From: an uncultured Bacilli bacterium
GTDB lineage: Bacteria; Bacillota_I; Bacilli_A; RF39; UBA660
Direction of reading: 5' to 3'
Length of the DNA: 64,000 nt
Assembly: GCA_934102215.1 (NCBI GenBank)
Contig: CAKOSH010000005.1
Span: 1 to 64,000, forward strand
How positions within the stretch are numbered: the stretch's first letter is position 1; every line of letters begins with the position of its first letter. Below are positions 15,726 to 23,788 of the stretch, piece by piece. Below the pieces are notes generated by a model that saw only the letters and a program-made list of their open reading frames with translations, was not told the origin of the DNA and ran no database searches. The position numbers were made by a program, and so were the translations under genes.

Positions 15726-16079
15726 TTAATTCTTTGATACTCCAACTATGCCTCCTGTTATAGAAGATAAAATAAGTGTTAAATAATATATAAGAGTACT
15801 TAAACTATATTTAGATGTGATAATCGTTATAAGAGAAAATAATAGTGTCATAATGATACCAATTATAAATCCGTTTAAATATCCTTTTGATCTTTTAATC
15901 TTAGATAACTTCATACCTAACGTAAAGAATAATAAAAGTGTTAAGATATAATTTATAATATTTACTACTTTTAAATCTAATATTTCAAAATAATAAAATA
16001 AAGAAGAAAATAATAAAGTAATAATAAATAATATTATAAATTTATAAATACTTTTTAAATATGTTAATATTATATTCAT
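15726..16079 (-). CDS. TIGR04086-type small membrane protein
   Basis: 117 residues with four predicted transmembrane helices and a short basic loop (SKIKRSKGYLNG) between helices 2 and 3, ending in SSITGGIVGVSKN. This layout matches the TIGR04086 family (YrzE-like proteins) of Firmicutes; function unknown. Start ATG 16079 follows AGGTGA; a GTG within that ribosome site is rejected. It is divergent from the DUF421 gene across a short AT-rich promoter region. Confidence 0.7.
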   Translation of the reverse strand: MNIILTYLKSIYKFIILFIITLLFSSLFYYFEILDLKVVNIINYILTLLLFFTLGMKLSKIKRSKGYLNGFIIGIIMTLLFSLITIITSKYSLSTLIYYLTLILSSITGGIVGVSKN

Positions 16080-16150
16080 TTTTTTCACCTAATTAATTAT
16101 ATTTATGTTTAAAATATTTATGATTAAACATAATAATAATGGGTGAAATT

Positions 16151-16801
16151 ATGGATCTAGTAATGGTTATTATAAGAACTGTATTATTTTATTTTATAGT
16201 ACTTATTGTTTTTAGACTTATGGGAAAAAGAGAAATAGGAGAACTTTCTGTTCAAGATTTAGTAGTAAGTATCTTAATTGCAGAATTAGTAGCTATTAGT
16301 ATTGAAAACTATAAAGACTCAATATTACTTACTGTTGTACCAATAATAATACTTTTGTTTTTTGAAATCGCATCAGGATATTTATCGCTTAGATTTAATA
16401 AATTTAGAAATATAGTTGATGGTAAACCATCTTTAATAATAAATAGAGGTATCATTAATCATAAAGAAATGATAAAACAAAGATATTCACTTGATGACTT
16501 ATTACTTGAACTTAGAAATAATAATATTAAGAACCTTAAAGATGTAGAATATGCTGTTCTTGAGAATAGTGGTAAATTAAATATATTTAAATATAGTTTT
16601 CTTGGTATAGATAGTGCTAATCCATTTCCATTAATATTAGATGGAGTTATACAAAAAGATACTCTTAACTACATAGAAAAAGATGAAAAATGGATTATGG
16701 ATTACTTAAACGAAAATAATTTAAAAAAAGAAGATATATTTTATGCATTTTATAAAAATAAGCAAATTTATATAATTAAAAGGAACGAATTAAGAGAGTA
16801 A
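16151..16801 (+). CDS. DUF421 (YetF-like) membrane protein
   Basis: Three N-terminal transmembrane helices with the family signature RLMGKREIGELSVQDLVVS (about residues 22-40), then the soluble DUF421 domain with GKPSLIINRGIINH and RYSLDDLLLELRN. YetF-type proteins are linked with spore or envelope physiology in Bacillus; the biochemical role is not known. Start ATG 16151 after GGGTGA; an earlier in-frame ATG at 16139 precedes the ribosome site and is rejected. The 3' end overlaps the convergent flippase gene by 12 bases. Confidence 0.85.
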   Translation: MDLVMVIIRTVLFYFIVLIVFRLMGKREIGELSVQDLVVSILIAELVAISIENYKDSILLTVVPIIILLFFEIASGYLSLRFNKFRNIVDGKPSLIINRGIINHKEMIKQRYSLDDLLLELRNNNIKNLKDVEYAVLENSGKLNIFKYSFLGIDSANPFPLILDGVIQKDTLNYIEKDEKWIMDYLNENNLKKEDIFYAFYKNKQIYIIKRNELRE

Positions 16802-18094
16802 TGTTTTCTTGAGTACTTTGTAATATAAATATGTTGTATAAACTAAATTAATAATTATTGATAATATTAAACTATACATACCAATTTTAAGTAGTGATAA
16901 TACTGCAATAGCAATAAGTCTTATTATTGATGATGTGATACTTATTTTCATAGCCTCTTTGCTTTTACCTAGTGCTTGTAATGCGTTTGAAAGAGGATAT
17001 TCTATATAAAACAATATTGTAAAAGGAGAAAGTATTCTTATATAATCTATTCCAAATGTTGTCTTGTATAAAAGATTTAAAAAGAATTTTGGAAATAAGA
17101 CTATTACAAGAGTAGAAATACTTCCAATAGTACATGATATAAGTACTATTTGTTTTATTCTTTTAATACACATTTTATAATTTTTAACACTATAATATTT
17201 AGATAGTTCTGGTATTAAAGAAGTTGCCATATTTTGAGTAAAGAAAGCAGGAAGAAGTAATAATGACATAGCATAAGCATTAATAATACCATATTCATTT
17301 ACTATAAAGTCATTTTGGTATCCAACAAATAGAAGTACATTTGTAAGAATTATAGGCTCTAAAAAATATGAAAATGAACCTACTATTTTACTAGAAGTAG
17401 ATGGAATACTTATATCCATTACTTTTTTAATTGCTGTTTTACTTACATATTCTTTTTTAAATGTAATACTTTTTTTAGGAAAATAATATATCATTACTAT
17501 TTGTGATATTACTTCACCAATCGCATTAACAAGTATTATAAAACATATCGCATGTATTAGACTTATTTTTATTATTTTAGGTATAAATATTCCAATTAAG
17601 ATAAGTCTTGTTACTTGTTCTAAAAAGTTAGATAACATATATGGAAACATATTTTGACGTCCCCAGAAATATCCTTTTATTATTGATGAAACACTTATAA
17701 ATGGAGCAAGTACTGATACACATATTATAGGAAAATATAAACTACTATTATGAAGTAAATTTGTAGATAATGTTTTAGCAAATATAATAGTAATAAGTAT
17801 TATAAAAGCATTCATAATGAAAGATAGAGGTAATAGTGATAATATTATTGTTTTTGATCTTTCACTATTACTTGATATTACTTTTGATATACTGGTGGGA
17901 TAACTAAATGTAGACAGTACTGTAATAAGAGATATAGTAGGGGAAAGCATACTATAAAGACCCATTCCTTCACTACCAAGTGTTCTTGTAACAATTATTT
18001 TAAGAATAAACCCTACTGCTTTACCTATTGTACCACCTATAAGTAATACTAATGTTGACTTTAAAAATATATTATTTTTTATTTTATTTAACAT
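16790..18094 (-). CDS. SpoVB/MurJ-like lipid-linked oligosaccharide flippase
   Basis: 434 residues with about 12-14 hydrophobic helices, a MOP-superfamily (polysaccharide biosynthesis/MVF) protein. Opening block LIGGTIGKAVGFILKIIVTR and the following LGSEGMGLYSM are typical of stage V sporulation protein B relatives, as is SIIKGYFWGRQNM near residue 135. Members of the family export lipid-linked cell-wall or polysaccharide precursors. Whether it acts as MurJ (lipid II flippase) in growing cells or in sporulation cannot be decided from sequence. No strong Shine-Dalgarno is seen before ATG 18094. Confidence 0.8.
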   Translation of the reverse strand: MLNKIKNNIFLKSTLVLLIGGTIGKAVGFILKIIVTRTLGSEGMGLYSMLSPTISLITVLSTFSYPTSISKVISSNSERSKTIILSLLPLSFIMNAFIILITIIFAKTLSTNLLHNSSLYFPIICVSVLAPFISVSSIIKGYFWGRQNMFPYMLSNFLEQVTRLILIGIFIPKIIKISLIHAICFIILVNAIGEVISQIVMIYYFPKKSITFKKEYVSKTAIKKVMDISIPSTSSKIVGSFSYFLEPIILTNVLLFVGYQNDFIVNEYGIINAYAMSLLLLPAFFTQNMATSLIPELSKYYSVKNYKMCIKRIKQIVLISCTIGSISTLVIVLFPKFFLNLLYKTTFGIDYIRILSPFTILFYIEYPLSNALQALGKSKEAMKISITSSIIRLIAIAVLSLLKIGMYSLILSIIINLVYTTYLYYKVLKKTLLS

Positions 18095-18175
18095 AATAAA
18101 GTATATGAAATGCTACTTGAATTAATTATATAATTATGATATTATTAAGTAGTCGTAAATGACAACAATTTTAAT

Positions 18176-18314
18176 AATTACCTTATAAAGAGTGATTGAG
18201 AGACTGGCTCTATGAAATCACACCAACCTATATAAGATAGGTGGTAAGCCCAGATGGATGAGGATAACTTATATACCTAGGTTATTCCTAGGTATTTTTC
18301 TTTTTAAGGTAATT
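18176..18314 (+). promoter_or_regulatory. SAM-I (S-box) riboswitch with terminator
   Basis: Aptamer from about 18183 to 18267. P1 is TTAT (18183-18186) with ATAA (18264-18267); between them are the conserved S-box segments AAAGAGTGATTGAGAGACTGG, shortened here to the recognisable parts AGAG...GAGAGACTGGC, ATGAAAT, CCAACC and GGTGGTAAGCC. A nine-pair terminator follows (ATACCTAGG 18273-18281 with CCTAGGTAT 18287-18295, then T run). ATAAC (18264-18268) can alternatively pair with GTTAT (18281-18285) as antiterminator. SAM binding should stop metK transcription, feedback on SAM synthesis. AATTACCTTA (18176-18185) is also fully complementary to TAAGGTAATT (18305-18314) beyond the terminator. Confidence 0.9.
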
Positions 18315-18339
18315 GTAATCTTAAAAGGAGGAATGATAT

Positions 18340-19374
18340 ATGAGATTATTTAGTAATGAAATTGTTTTTAGAGGTCACCCTGATAAAGTATGTGATGAGA
18401 TTAGTGATGCCTTACTTGATGAATATTTAAAAGGAGATAAGAAAAGTAGATGTGCGATTGAAACAGTTGGTGGTAAAGGTAAAATATTTATCACTGGTGA
18501 AGTAACATCTAATAGTAATGTAGATATCAAAAGTGTTGTAAACAAAGTGCTTAAAGATGTAGGCTACAATGAAAAATATGAAATTATAAATAATATTGGT
18601 ATTCAAAGTAGTGATATAGCACTTGGTACCAATGATGATGTTTGTGGTGCTGGAGATCAAGGAATGATGTTTGGATATGCAGTTAACGATAATGAATATT
18701 ATTTACCTACAGCCATGGTTATATTAAAAGAACTAAGTAAAAAATATGATGAGTTAAGACGCAAAGATTCAAGATTCAAAAGTGATGGTAAAGCACAAAT
18801 AACAGGATATTACGATAATGATATGAAATTATTAAAGATTAAAACATTCACTATTAGTTATCAAAATACAGAAAAAGAAAGAGACAAAACTGATAAAATA
18901 ATTAAAGATATAGTAAATGAAATATGTTTTAAATATAATGTTAAAGTAGAAGAATTTTTAATTAATCCAACTGGTAGATTTGAAATAGGAGGATTTTTAG
19001 GAGATGCTGGTCTTACAGGTAGAAAAATTGTAGTAGATTCATATCAAGGATTTGCTCCTGTAGGTGGAGGTGCATTTTCTGGAAAAGATCCATCTAAAGT
19101 AGATAGAAGTGGAGCATATAAAGCGCGTGAAATAGCAGTCTATTACTTGAAAAAATATGATCTTAAGTGGTGTAAAGTTCAACTTAGTTATGCAATAGGT
19201 ATTAGAAAACCACTTGCTATATACATAGATAGTGATAAAGGAATGCTTAATGAAGAAGCAACTATTTCAAAATATGATTCATTATATACTGAATGTGAAC
19301 CAAAAAATATCATTGATGATTTAAATTTGCTTAATAAATGTTACTATAGTACTAGTATGTATGGTCATTTTTAA
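18340..19374 (+). CDS. metK: S-adenosylmethionine synthetase (short form)
   Basis: Makes SAM from methionine and ATP, supplying the methylases and QueA found nearby. Signatures: GHPDKVCDEISDALLDEY, GAGDQGMMFGYA, the phosphate-binding GGGAFSGKDPSKVDRSGAY. At 344 residues it is about 50 shorter than the usual 390-400, through trimmed loops; catalytic motifs are complete. ATG 18340 follows AAAGGAGGAA. Controlled by the SAM-I riboswitch immediately upstream. Confidence 0.95.
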   Translation: MRLFSNEIVFRGHPDKVCDEISDALLDEYLKGDKKSRCAIETVGGKGKIFITGEVTSNSNVDIKSVVNKVLKDVGYNEKYEIINNIGIQSSDIALGTNDDVCGAGDQGMMFGYAVNDNEYYLPTAMVILKELSKKYDELRRKDSRFKSDGKAQITGYYDNDMKLLKIKTFTISYQNTEKERDKTDKIIKDIVNEICFKYNVKVEEFLINPTGRFEIGGFLGDAGLTGRKIVVDSYQGFAPVGGGAFSGKDPSKVDRSGAYKAREIAVYYLKKYDLKWCKVQLSYAIGIRKPLAIYIDSDKGMLNEEATISKYDSLYTECEPKNIIDDLNLLNKCYYSTSMYGHF

Positions 19375-19390
19375 TAATATGTAATACGAA

Positions 19391-19405
19391 TGTCAAATTT
19401 TGACA
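19391..19405. promoter_or_regulatory. perfect palindrome TGTCAAATTTTGACA
   Basis: A 15-base perfect inverted repeat sits 17 bases after metK and seven bases before the -35 (TTGATA, 19412-19417) of the small RNA promoter that follows. It could be a repressor or activator site for that promoter. As a hairpin its loop would be tiny and the T run is poor, so a metK terminator is less likely. Confidence 0.4.
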
Positions 19406-19411
19406 AGTTTA

Positions 19412-19591
19412 TTGATATATAAAATTATATATGGTATATTATAAATAACCTAGATGATAGATATAGCTTCATAAACCGGCTATGTAATACTATAGGGGGA
19501 TTAATTAGTATATGGTGTTGAATATTGCCTAGATGCAAGATCCCAAGTATATTATGTATCCTACCACCTCGTGCGAAACGCGAGTTTTATT
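19412..19591 (+). ncRNA. probable structured small RNA (about 145 nt)
   Basis: A complete transcription unit lies between metK and tcdA: -35 TTGATA (19412-19417), 17-base spacer, extended -10 TGGTATATT (19432-19440), predicted start near 19447, and a GC-rich terminator CTCGTGCGAAACGCGAG (19568-19584) followed by TTTTATT. There is no good reading frame. Inside, ATACT and GGGAT (about 19488-19507) can pair with ATCCC and AGTAT (about 19544-19555), giving a long central hairpin. Its local GC content is above its surroundings. It does not match SRP RNA, RNase P, tmRNA or the 6S consensus as I remember them. Alternatively it is an attenuated leader of tcdA, but tcdA has its own promoter just after it. 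Confidence 0.5.
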
Positions 19592-19599
19592 ACACTATA

Positions 19600-19628
19600 T
19601 TTACACTGGGTTTTTATTTTGGTATAAT
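19600..19628 (+). promoter_or_regulatory. tcdA promoter
   Basis: -35 TTTACA (19600-19605), 17-base spacer, -10 TATAAT (19623-19628), 24 bases before the tcdA start codon. Confidence 0.75.
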
Positions 19629-19652
19629 ACTACTTGCTTAAGGGAGGCAATT

Positions 19653-20333
19653 ATGAATCTTGTTAGACTTGAAAGCTTGGTAGGAAATGAAAACATAGAG
19701 AAAATTAAAAATCTTAAAGTTCTTGTTTTAGGACTAGGAGGAGTAGGTGGATACGTTATAGAATCACTTGTTAGATGTGGTGTAGAAAATATTACACTAG
19801 TTGATGGTGATACTATTAAGCCTAGTAATATCAATAGACAATTAATAGTTACTAGTAAAAATATGAATAAATATAAAACTAGAGAATGGAAAAAAAGAAT
19901 TAAACTTATCAATAAAAATGCTATTGTTAATATAATAAATACATTTATAACAATTGATAATATTGAATTACTATTTGGTGAACAATATGATTATATTATT
20001 GATGCGTGTGATACTTCTCGTGTTAAAGTAAAATTAATAAGAGAGTGTGCGAGTAGAAATATTAAACTTGTATCTTCTATGGGAACAGCTAAAAAAATGG
20101 ATGCTACTAAACTCATAATAACAACACTTGATAAAACAAATACAGACCCACTTGCTAAAAAGATAAGACATGAACTTGGAAAAGATAAAGACTTAATGAA
20201 AGATGTAGTAGTTGTAACATCAACAGAGAAAGCAATTGATACTAATAATGTTCTTGGATCAAGTGCTTTTGTACCAGGTGTTGCTGGACTTCTTATAACA
20301 AATTATATAATAAAAAATGTAACTGGTATGTAG
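19653..20333 (+). CDS. tcdA: tRNA threonylcarbamoyladenosine dehydratase (ThiF family)
   Basis: E1-like ATP-dependent enzyme that cyclises t6A to ct6A at tRNA position 37. Nucleotide-binding motif LGLGGVGGYVIESL (about 26-39), the adenylation-region RQL after NIN, and DACDTSRVK are typical; C-terminal GSSAFVPGVAGLL fits the TcdA/CsdL branch better than MoeB or ThiF. 226 residues. The start ATG 19653 follows AGGGAGG; an upstream in-frame start at 19533 would lie in the small RNA region and is rejected. Confidence 0.88.
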   Translation: MNLVRLESLVGNENIEKIKNLKVLVLGLGGVGGYVIESLVRCGVENITLVDGDTIKPSNINRQLIVTSKNMNKYKTREWKKRIKLINKNAIVNIINTFITIDNIELLFGEQYDYIIDACDTSRVKVKLIRECASRNIKLVSSMGTAKKMDATKLIITTLDKTNTDPLAKKIRHELGKDKDLMKDVVVVTSTEKAIDTNNVLGSSAFVPGVAGLLITNYIIKNVTGM

Positions 20334-21032
20334 TCACATCTTTTTTGATTGAACTTTTAACGATAAATTTTCATTATCTAATTCATCTATAGATTTAGAT
20401 AATGTTTCATGTCCTTTTAAAAATGAATTTTTATATATACTTCCATTCATTGTTTGAAAGTCTCTACGTCTATATCCTGTCTTAGTATTATAAAAAGAAT
20501 CTCCATATATTCTAGCAATATTATCATCTAATATATGGTATCCATCTACTAATAGTTTTTGTGTTTCACTTTTATCTTCATCTTTTATAAATCTACCAGG
20601 ACTAGGTGTTCTAAGTATCATACTATTATACATTATATAGTCTTTATCATCATCCATAAAGAATTGTCTATATGTTGGATCTATTAAATATGGAGTTTCT
20701 ATTCCATTTACATTAAATATGGCAACTACAAATGAATGACCTTCAATATCATCAGTTATTACATGTTGTGTCATACAAGGATGAGTTTCTACATTTAAAC
20801 TATTTAAATAGTGAGTTATTATTGCTTGTGCTTTATCACATTTAAATTCAAAACTAAAGTTTTCAAAATCACTCATGAATTTACATCTTGTCTCATAGCA
20901 AACATAATCTAAAAATATATTTATTTCTTCTTCAGTAAGTGGTTCTTTTGATAATATTTTTTGTTCTAAATCTTCTATAACTTTAGAATCTATATTTACT
21001 GTTTTAGGAGTACTATACATTATATATTTCAT
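20334..21032 (-). CDS. hypothetical protein with papain/transglutaminase-like motifs
   Basis: 232 residues, no signal peptide or membrane helix. A possible Cys-His-Asp set is visible in the right order: FKCDKAQAI (Cys about 64), GHSFVVAIF (His about 98) and YLIDPTYRQFF (Asp about 117). The His strand followed by a DPTY block recalls transglutaminase/papain-like folds, including some toxin-type deamidases, but similarity is only in motifs. It overlaps the end of rarA by four bases (ATGA) and is therefore coupled to it. It may be a housekeeping-linked gene rather than an effector. Confidence 0.5.
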   Translation of the reverse strand: MKYIMYSTPKTVNIDSKVIEDLEQKILSKEPLTEEEINIFLDYVCYETRCKFMSDFENFSFEFKCDKAQAIITHYLNSLNVETHPCMTQHVITDDIEGHSFVVAIFNVNGIETPYLIDPTYRQFFMDDDKDYIMYNSMILRTPSPGRFIKDEDKSETQKLLVDGYHILDDNIARIYGDSFYNTKTGYRRRDFQTMNGSIYKNSFLKGHETLSKSIDELDNENLSLKVQSKKM

Positions 21033-22225
21033 TTTTTCACCTTTATACTATTATTAAATTTATACATTTCTATTTCATATTTATTTTTTCTTGGTATGTA
21101 GTATTTACGTCCTTTTAATTCTTTAGGCATATATTCTTGATCTACCCAATAATTAGGATAGTTATGAGGATATTTATAGTTTGGACTAGATGTTCTTATA
21201 TGTTCTGGTATTCTTCCAACTGACATTGTATTTATATCATTAACTGCTGTATTTATTGCCATATCTGCTGAATTACTTTTAGGACTAAGTGCCATATCAA
21301 TTACTGCACAACTAAGTGGCTTATATAGTTCAGGATATCCGATTCTTTCGCTTGCTTCAATTGCTGAAAGTACTTTCATTCCCATAGTAGGGTTTGCAAG
21401 TCCAATATCTTCATATGCGATTACAAGCATTCTTCTATAAATAATATCATAGTCGCCACTTACAATAAGTCTCGCAAGGTAATGCAAGGCAGCATCAACA
21501 TCACTTCCACGAATACTTTTTTGAAATGCAGATAACATGTCATAGTATCCATCTTCATTTTTATCAGCAAAGAAAGATGGAGTATTATGAGTTAATTTTA
21601 TATTATCAATAGTAACTTCTTTGTTATATCCATAGTAACAAAATTCTATTAGATTATAAGCGTATCTTATATCTCCATTTGATACACTTGCTATATACTT
21701 GATAGTTTTATTATCCATTTTAATATCAGGAAGAACATCTTTTACTTTCTTAATACCTTTTTCAATATCATTTTCACTAAGAGGCTTTAGTTCAATAAGA
21801 CTACATCTACTTCTTATAGCCTGATTAAGCGAATGATATGGATTAGAATTAGTAAGACCAATTAATGTAATAAGACCACTTTCTAAATATGAAAGTAATA
21901 TATCTTGTTTATCTTTATTCATTCTATGAATCTCATCTACAATTAGTATAAGTCCATTATACATTTTAGCTTCTTCAATAACTACTTCAAAATCCTTTTT
22001 AGAATTTACTGTCGCATTAAGCATTCTATATCTCATATTAAATTCATTCATTAAAGCAAGTGCTATTGTAGTTTTACCACATCCACTTGATCCATAAAAT
22101 ATTATATTAAAAAGTTTCTTTTCTTTTACAAGGTTAGTAAGTACTTTATCTTTTCCAATTATATGTGTTTGACCAAGGACATCTTTAAGTGAAGTTGGTC
22201 TTAATTTATTTTGTAGTAATTCCAT
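21029..22225 (-). CDS. rarA: replication-associated recombination protein RarA
   Basis: AAA+ ATPase of the RarA/MgsA/WRNIP1 family that acts at stalled replication forks. Walker A GSSGCGKTT and Walker B LILIVDEIHR are present, followed by a sensor region, and the C-terminal tetramerisation domain carries the family block RGSDVDAALHYLARL and YEDIGLANP. Start at 22225 is chosen because GAGGTG precedes it and the -10/-35 (TAGAAT/TTGACT) lies between it and the longer in-frame ATG at 22270. 398 residues. A LexA-like palindrome lies upstream of its promoter. Confidence 0.93.
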   Translation of the reverse strand: MELLQNKLRPTSLKDVLGQTHIIGKDKVLTNLVKEKKLFNIIFYGSSGCGKTTIALALMNEFNMRYRMLNATVNSKKDFEVVIEEAKMYNGLILIVDEIHRMNKDKQDILLSYLESGLITLIGLTNSNPYHSLNQAIRSRCSLIELKPLSENDIEKGIKKVKDVLPDIKMDNKTIKYIASVSNGDIRYAYNLIEFCYYGYNKEVTIDNIKLTHNTPSFFADKNEDGYYDMLSAFQKSIRGSDVDAALHYLARLIVSGDYDIIYRRMLVIAYEDIGLANPTMGMKVLSAIEASERIGYPELYKPLSCAVIDMALSPKSNSADMAINTAVNDINTMSVGRIPEHIRTSSPNYKYPHNYPNYWVDQEYMPKELKGRKYYIPRKNKYEIEMYKFNNSIKVKK

Positions 22226-22241
22226 GTTACACCTCGTAAAC

Positions 22242-22270
22242 ATTCTATCATAAAAAGATTTTTTAGTCAA
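22242..22270 (-). promoter_or_regulatory. rarA promoter
   Basis: On the minus strand: -35 TTGACT (22270-22265), 17-base spacer, -10 TAGAAT (about 22247-22242), then GAGGTG and the start at 22225. Confidence 0.75.
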
Positions 22271-22280
22271 TCTAACAAGA

Positions 22281-22322
22281 GAACAAATGTTCGCTTGCGG
22301 GGGGGGTAATTTATGCTATACT
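22281..22322 (+). promoter_or_regulatory. LexA-like box, G8 tract and promoter of BspA-like gene
   Basis: GAACAAATGTTC (22281-22292) matches GAAC-N4-GTTC, the core of the Firmicute LexA/DinR operator. Next comes TTGCGG (22295-22300) as possible -35, a run of eight G (22299-22306), and the extended -10 TGCTATACT (22314-22322). The G run falls in the -35/-10 spacer, so its length would set promoter spacing. The operator also lies 11 bases upstream of the divergent rarA -35. No lexA gene is in this window. Confidence 0.45.
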
Positions 22323-22349
22323 TATTATCGTAAAGGATGGTAGAAGATT

Positions 22350-23624
22350 ATGAAAGATAAGAAAATTTTAATTGGAACAGCACTTATATTGTTATTACTT
22401 CTTACGACAGGACTTTCTTATGCGTACTTTAGTACAAGTGTAAAAGGTAATGATAATGCAAAAGATATGGTAGTTGAGGCAGGTACACTGAAACTTACAT
22501 ATACTGATGGATCAGAAATAAAGGTAGAAAATATAAGGCCAGGTAAAACTATTACAAAAGAAGTATCAGTTAAAAATACTGGTACATTAGATACAAACTA
22601 TAATATCGTTTGGCAGTCACTAGTAAATGAAATAACAAATGATGAGTTAGTTTTAAGTGCAACATGTGAAAGAGTTAATTCAGCTGGTACAACAGAAGGA
22701 ACATGTAATGCTATATCACAATCTCCAATAAGCAATACAACAATAGAAAAGAAAATAAGTATAAAAAGTGGAATCACACATAAATATACTTTTACAATTT
22801 TATTTAAAGATACAAATGCAGATCAAAATTATAATCAAGGAAAGAAATTCAGTGGAGTATTAGGTATTGAGAAATATAAAGATACAGCAGTTTATTGTAA
22901 AACTGATGTTGAATTGGTACAAGGTGCAGAATATTCAGATGCACTATACACATATAGATATATGCAGGAAGGAACTAAAACAGGATGGCAGAATATTGAT
23001 ACTGATGGCTGGGGAGTAAAGTTAAATGCCAATTTTGAAAATGGAGATGTTGGTGGAAAAATATGTACTTATATTAATAATAAACCAGTTATTTCAACAT
23101 CATATATGTTTTCAGGTACAGTAGGTAAAAATGTATACATAGATATATCAGAATATAACACAAGCGAAGTAAAGAGTATGAAAGGCATGTTTATGGAAAG
23201 CAAAATTCCAAACGATTTTAGTAGTCTTGATACATCAAATGTAACTAATATGAGTTATATGTTTAGCACTAATTCTCTTGAAACATTAGATTTGAGCAGC
23301 TTTAATACGAACAAAGTGATAGATATGAGTTATATGTTTTATAATAGCACTGCTACAACATTAGATTTAAGTAGTTTTAATACAAGTAAAGTTACTGATA
23401 TAAGTAGTATGTTTGAAAGCTGTATGATTAATAGAATTTATGCTAGTAGCAAATTTGATGCTAGTAAAATCTCAAAAAATAAGAATATGTTTAAATATTG
23501 CCTTAATCTAATAGGTGGAGCAGGAACTACTATAGATGATAATCATATTGATGGTGATTATGCTCACATAGATGGAGGAACAAGCAATCCTGGCTACTTC
23601 ACTGATATTGCTGATAAGAAATAA
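22350..23624 (+). CDS. BspA-like (DUF285) surface protein with TasA-type signal
   Basis: 424 residues. N-terminal signal helix ends in SYAYFSTS, the SipW-type cleavage context; a TasA/CalY-like beta domain follows (VSVKNTGTLDTNYNIVW near 70-86). The C-terminal third (about 265-395) carries DUF285/BspA-type leucine-rich repeats of about 24 residues: DTSNVTNMSYMF, NTNKVIDMSYMF, NTSKVTDISSMF. Such proteins are surface-exposed adhesin-like molecules of gut and oral Firmicutes and Mollicutes. Start ATG 22350 behind AAAGGATGG. The G8 tract in its promoter suggests variable expression. Confidence 0.82.
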   Translation: MKDKKILIGTALILLLLLTTGLSYAYFSTSVKGNDNAKDMVVEAGTLKLTYTDGSEIKVENIRPGKTITKEVSVKNTGTLDTNYNIVWQSLVNEITNDELVLSATCERVNSAGTTEGTCNAISQSPISNTTIEKKISIKSGITHKYTFTILFKDTNADQNYNQGKKFSGVLGIEKYKDTAVYCKTDVELVQGAEYSDALYTYRYMQEGTKTGWQNIDTDGWGVKLNANFENGDVGGKICTYINNKPVISTSYMFSGTVGKNVYIDISEYNTSEVKSMKGMFMESKIPNDFSSLDTSNVTNMSYMFSTNSLETLDLSSFNTNKVIDMSYMFYNSTATTLDLSSFNTSKVTDISSMFESCMINRIYASSKFDASKISKNKNMFKYCLNLIGGAGTTIDDNHIDGDYAHIDGGTSNPGYFTDIADKK

Positions 23625-23639
23625 AAATGAAATAAGGAT

Positions 23640-23665
23640 GCACTAGAGATAGTGCTTTTCTTTTG
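23640..23665 (+). terminator. terminator of BspA-like gene
   Basis: GCACTA (23640-23645), GAGA loop, TAGTGC (23650-23655), then TTTTCTTTT. Confidence 0.85.
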
Positions 23666-23788
23666 ATAAAATATGTTTGCAATTTTCAAATTGATATGGT
23701 AAACTAATATTAGTAAAATATTTAAAATGGTTTTCATAGAGTTAATCATTATTAAATAATAAATATTTTGGAAAAGGTCGTGTGTTAT

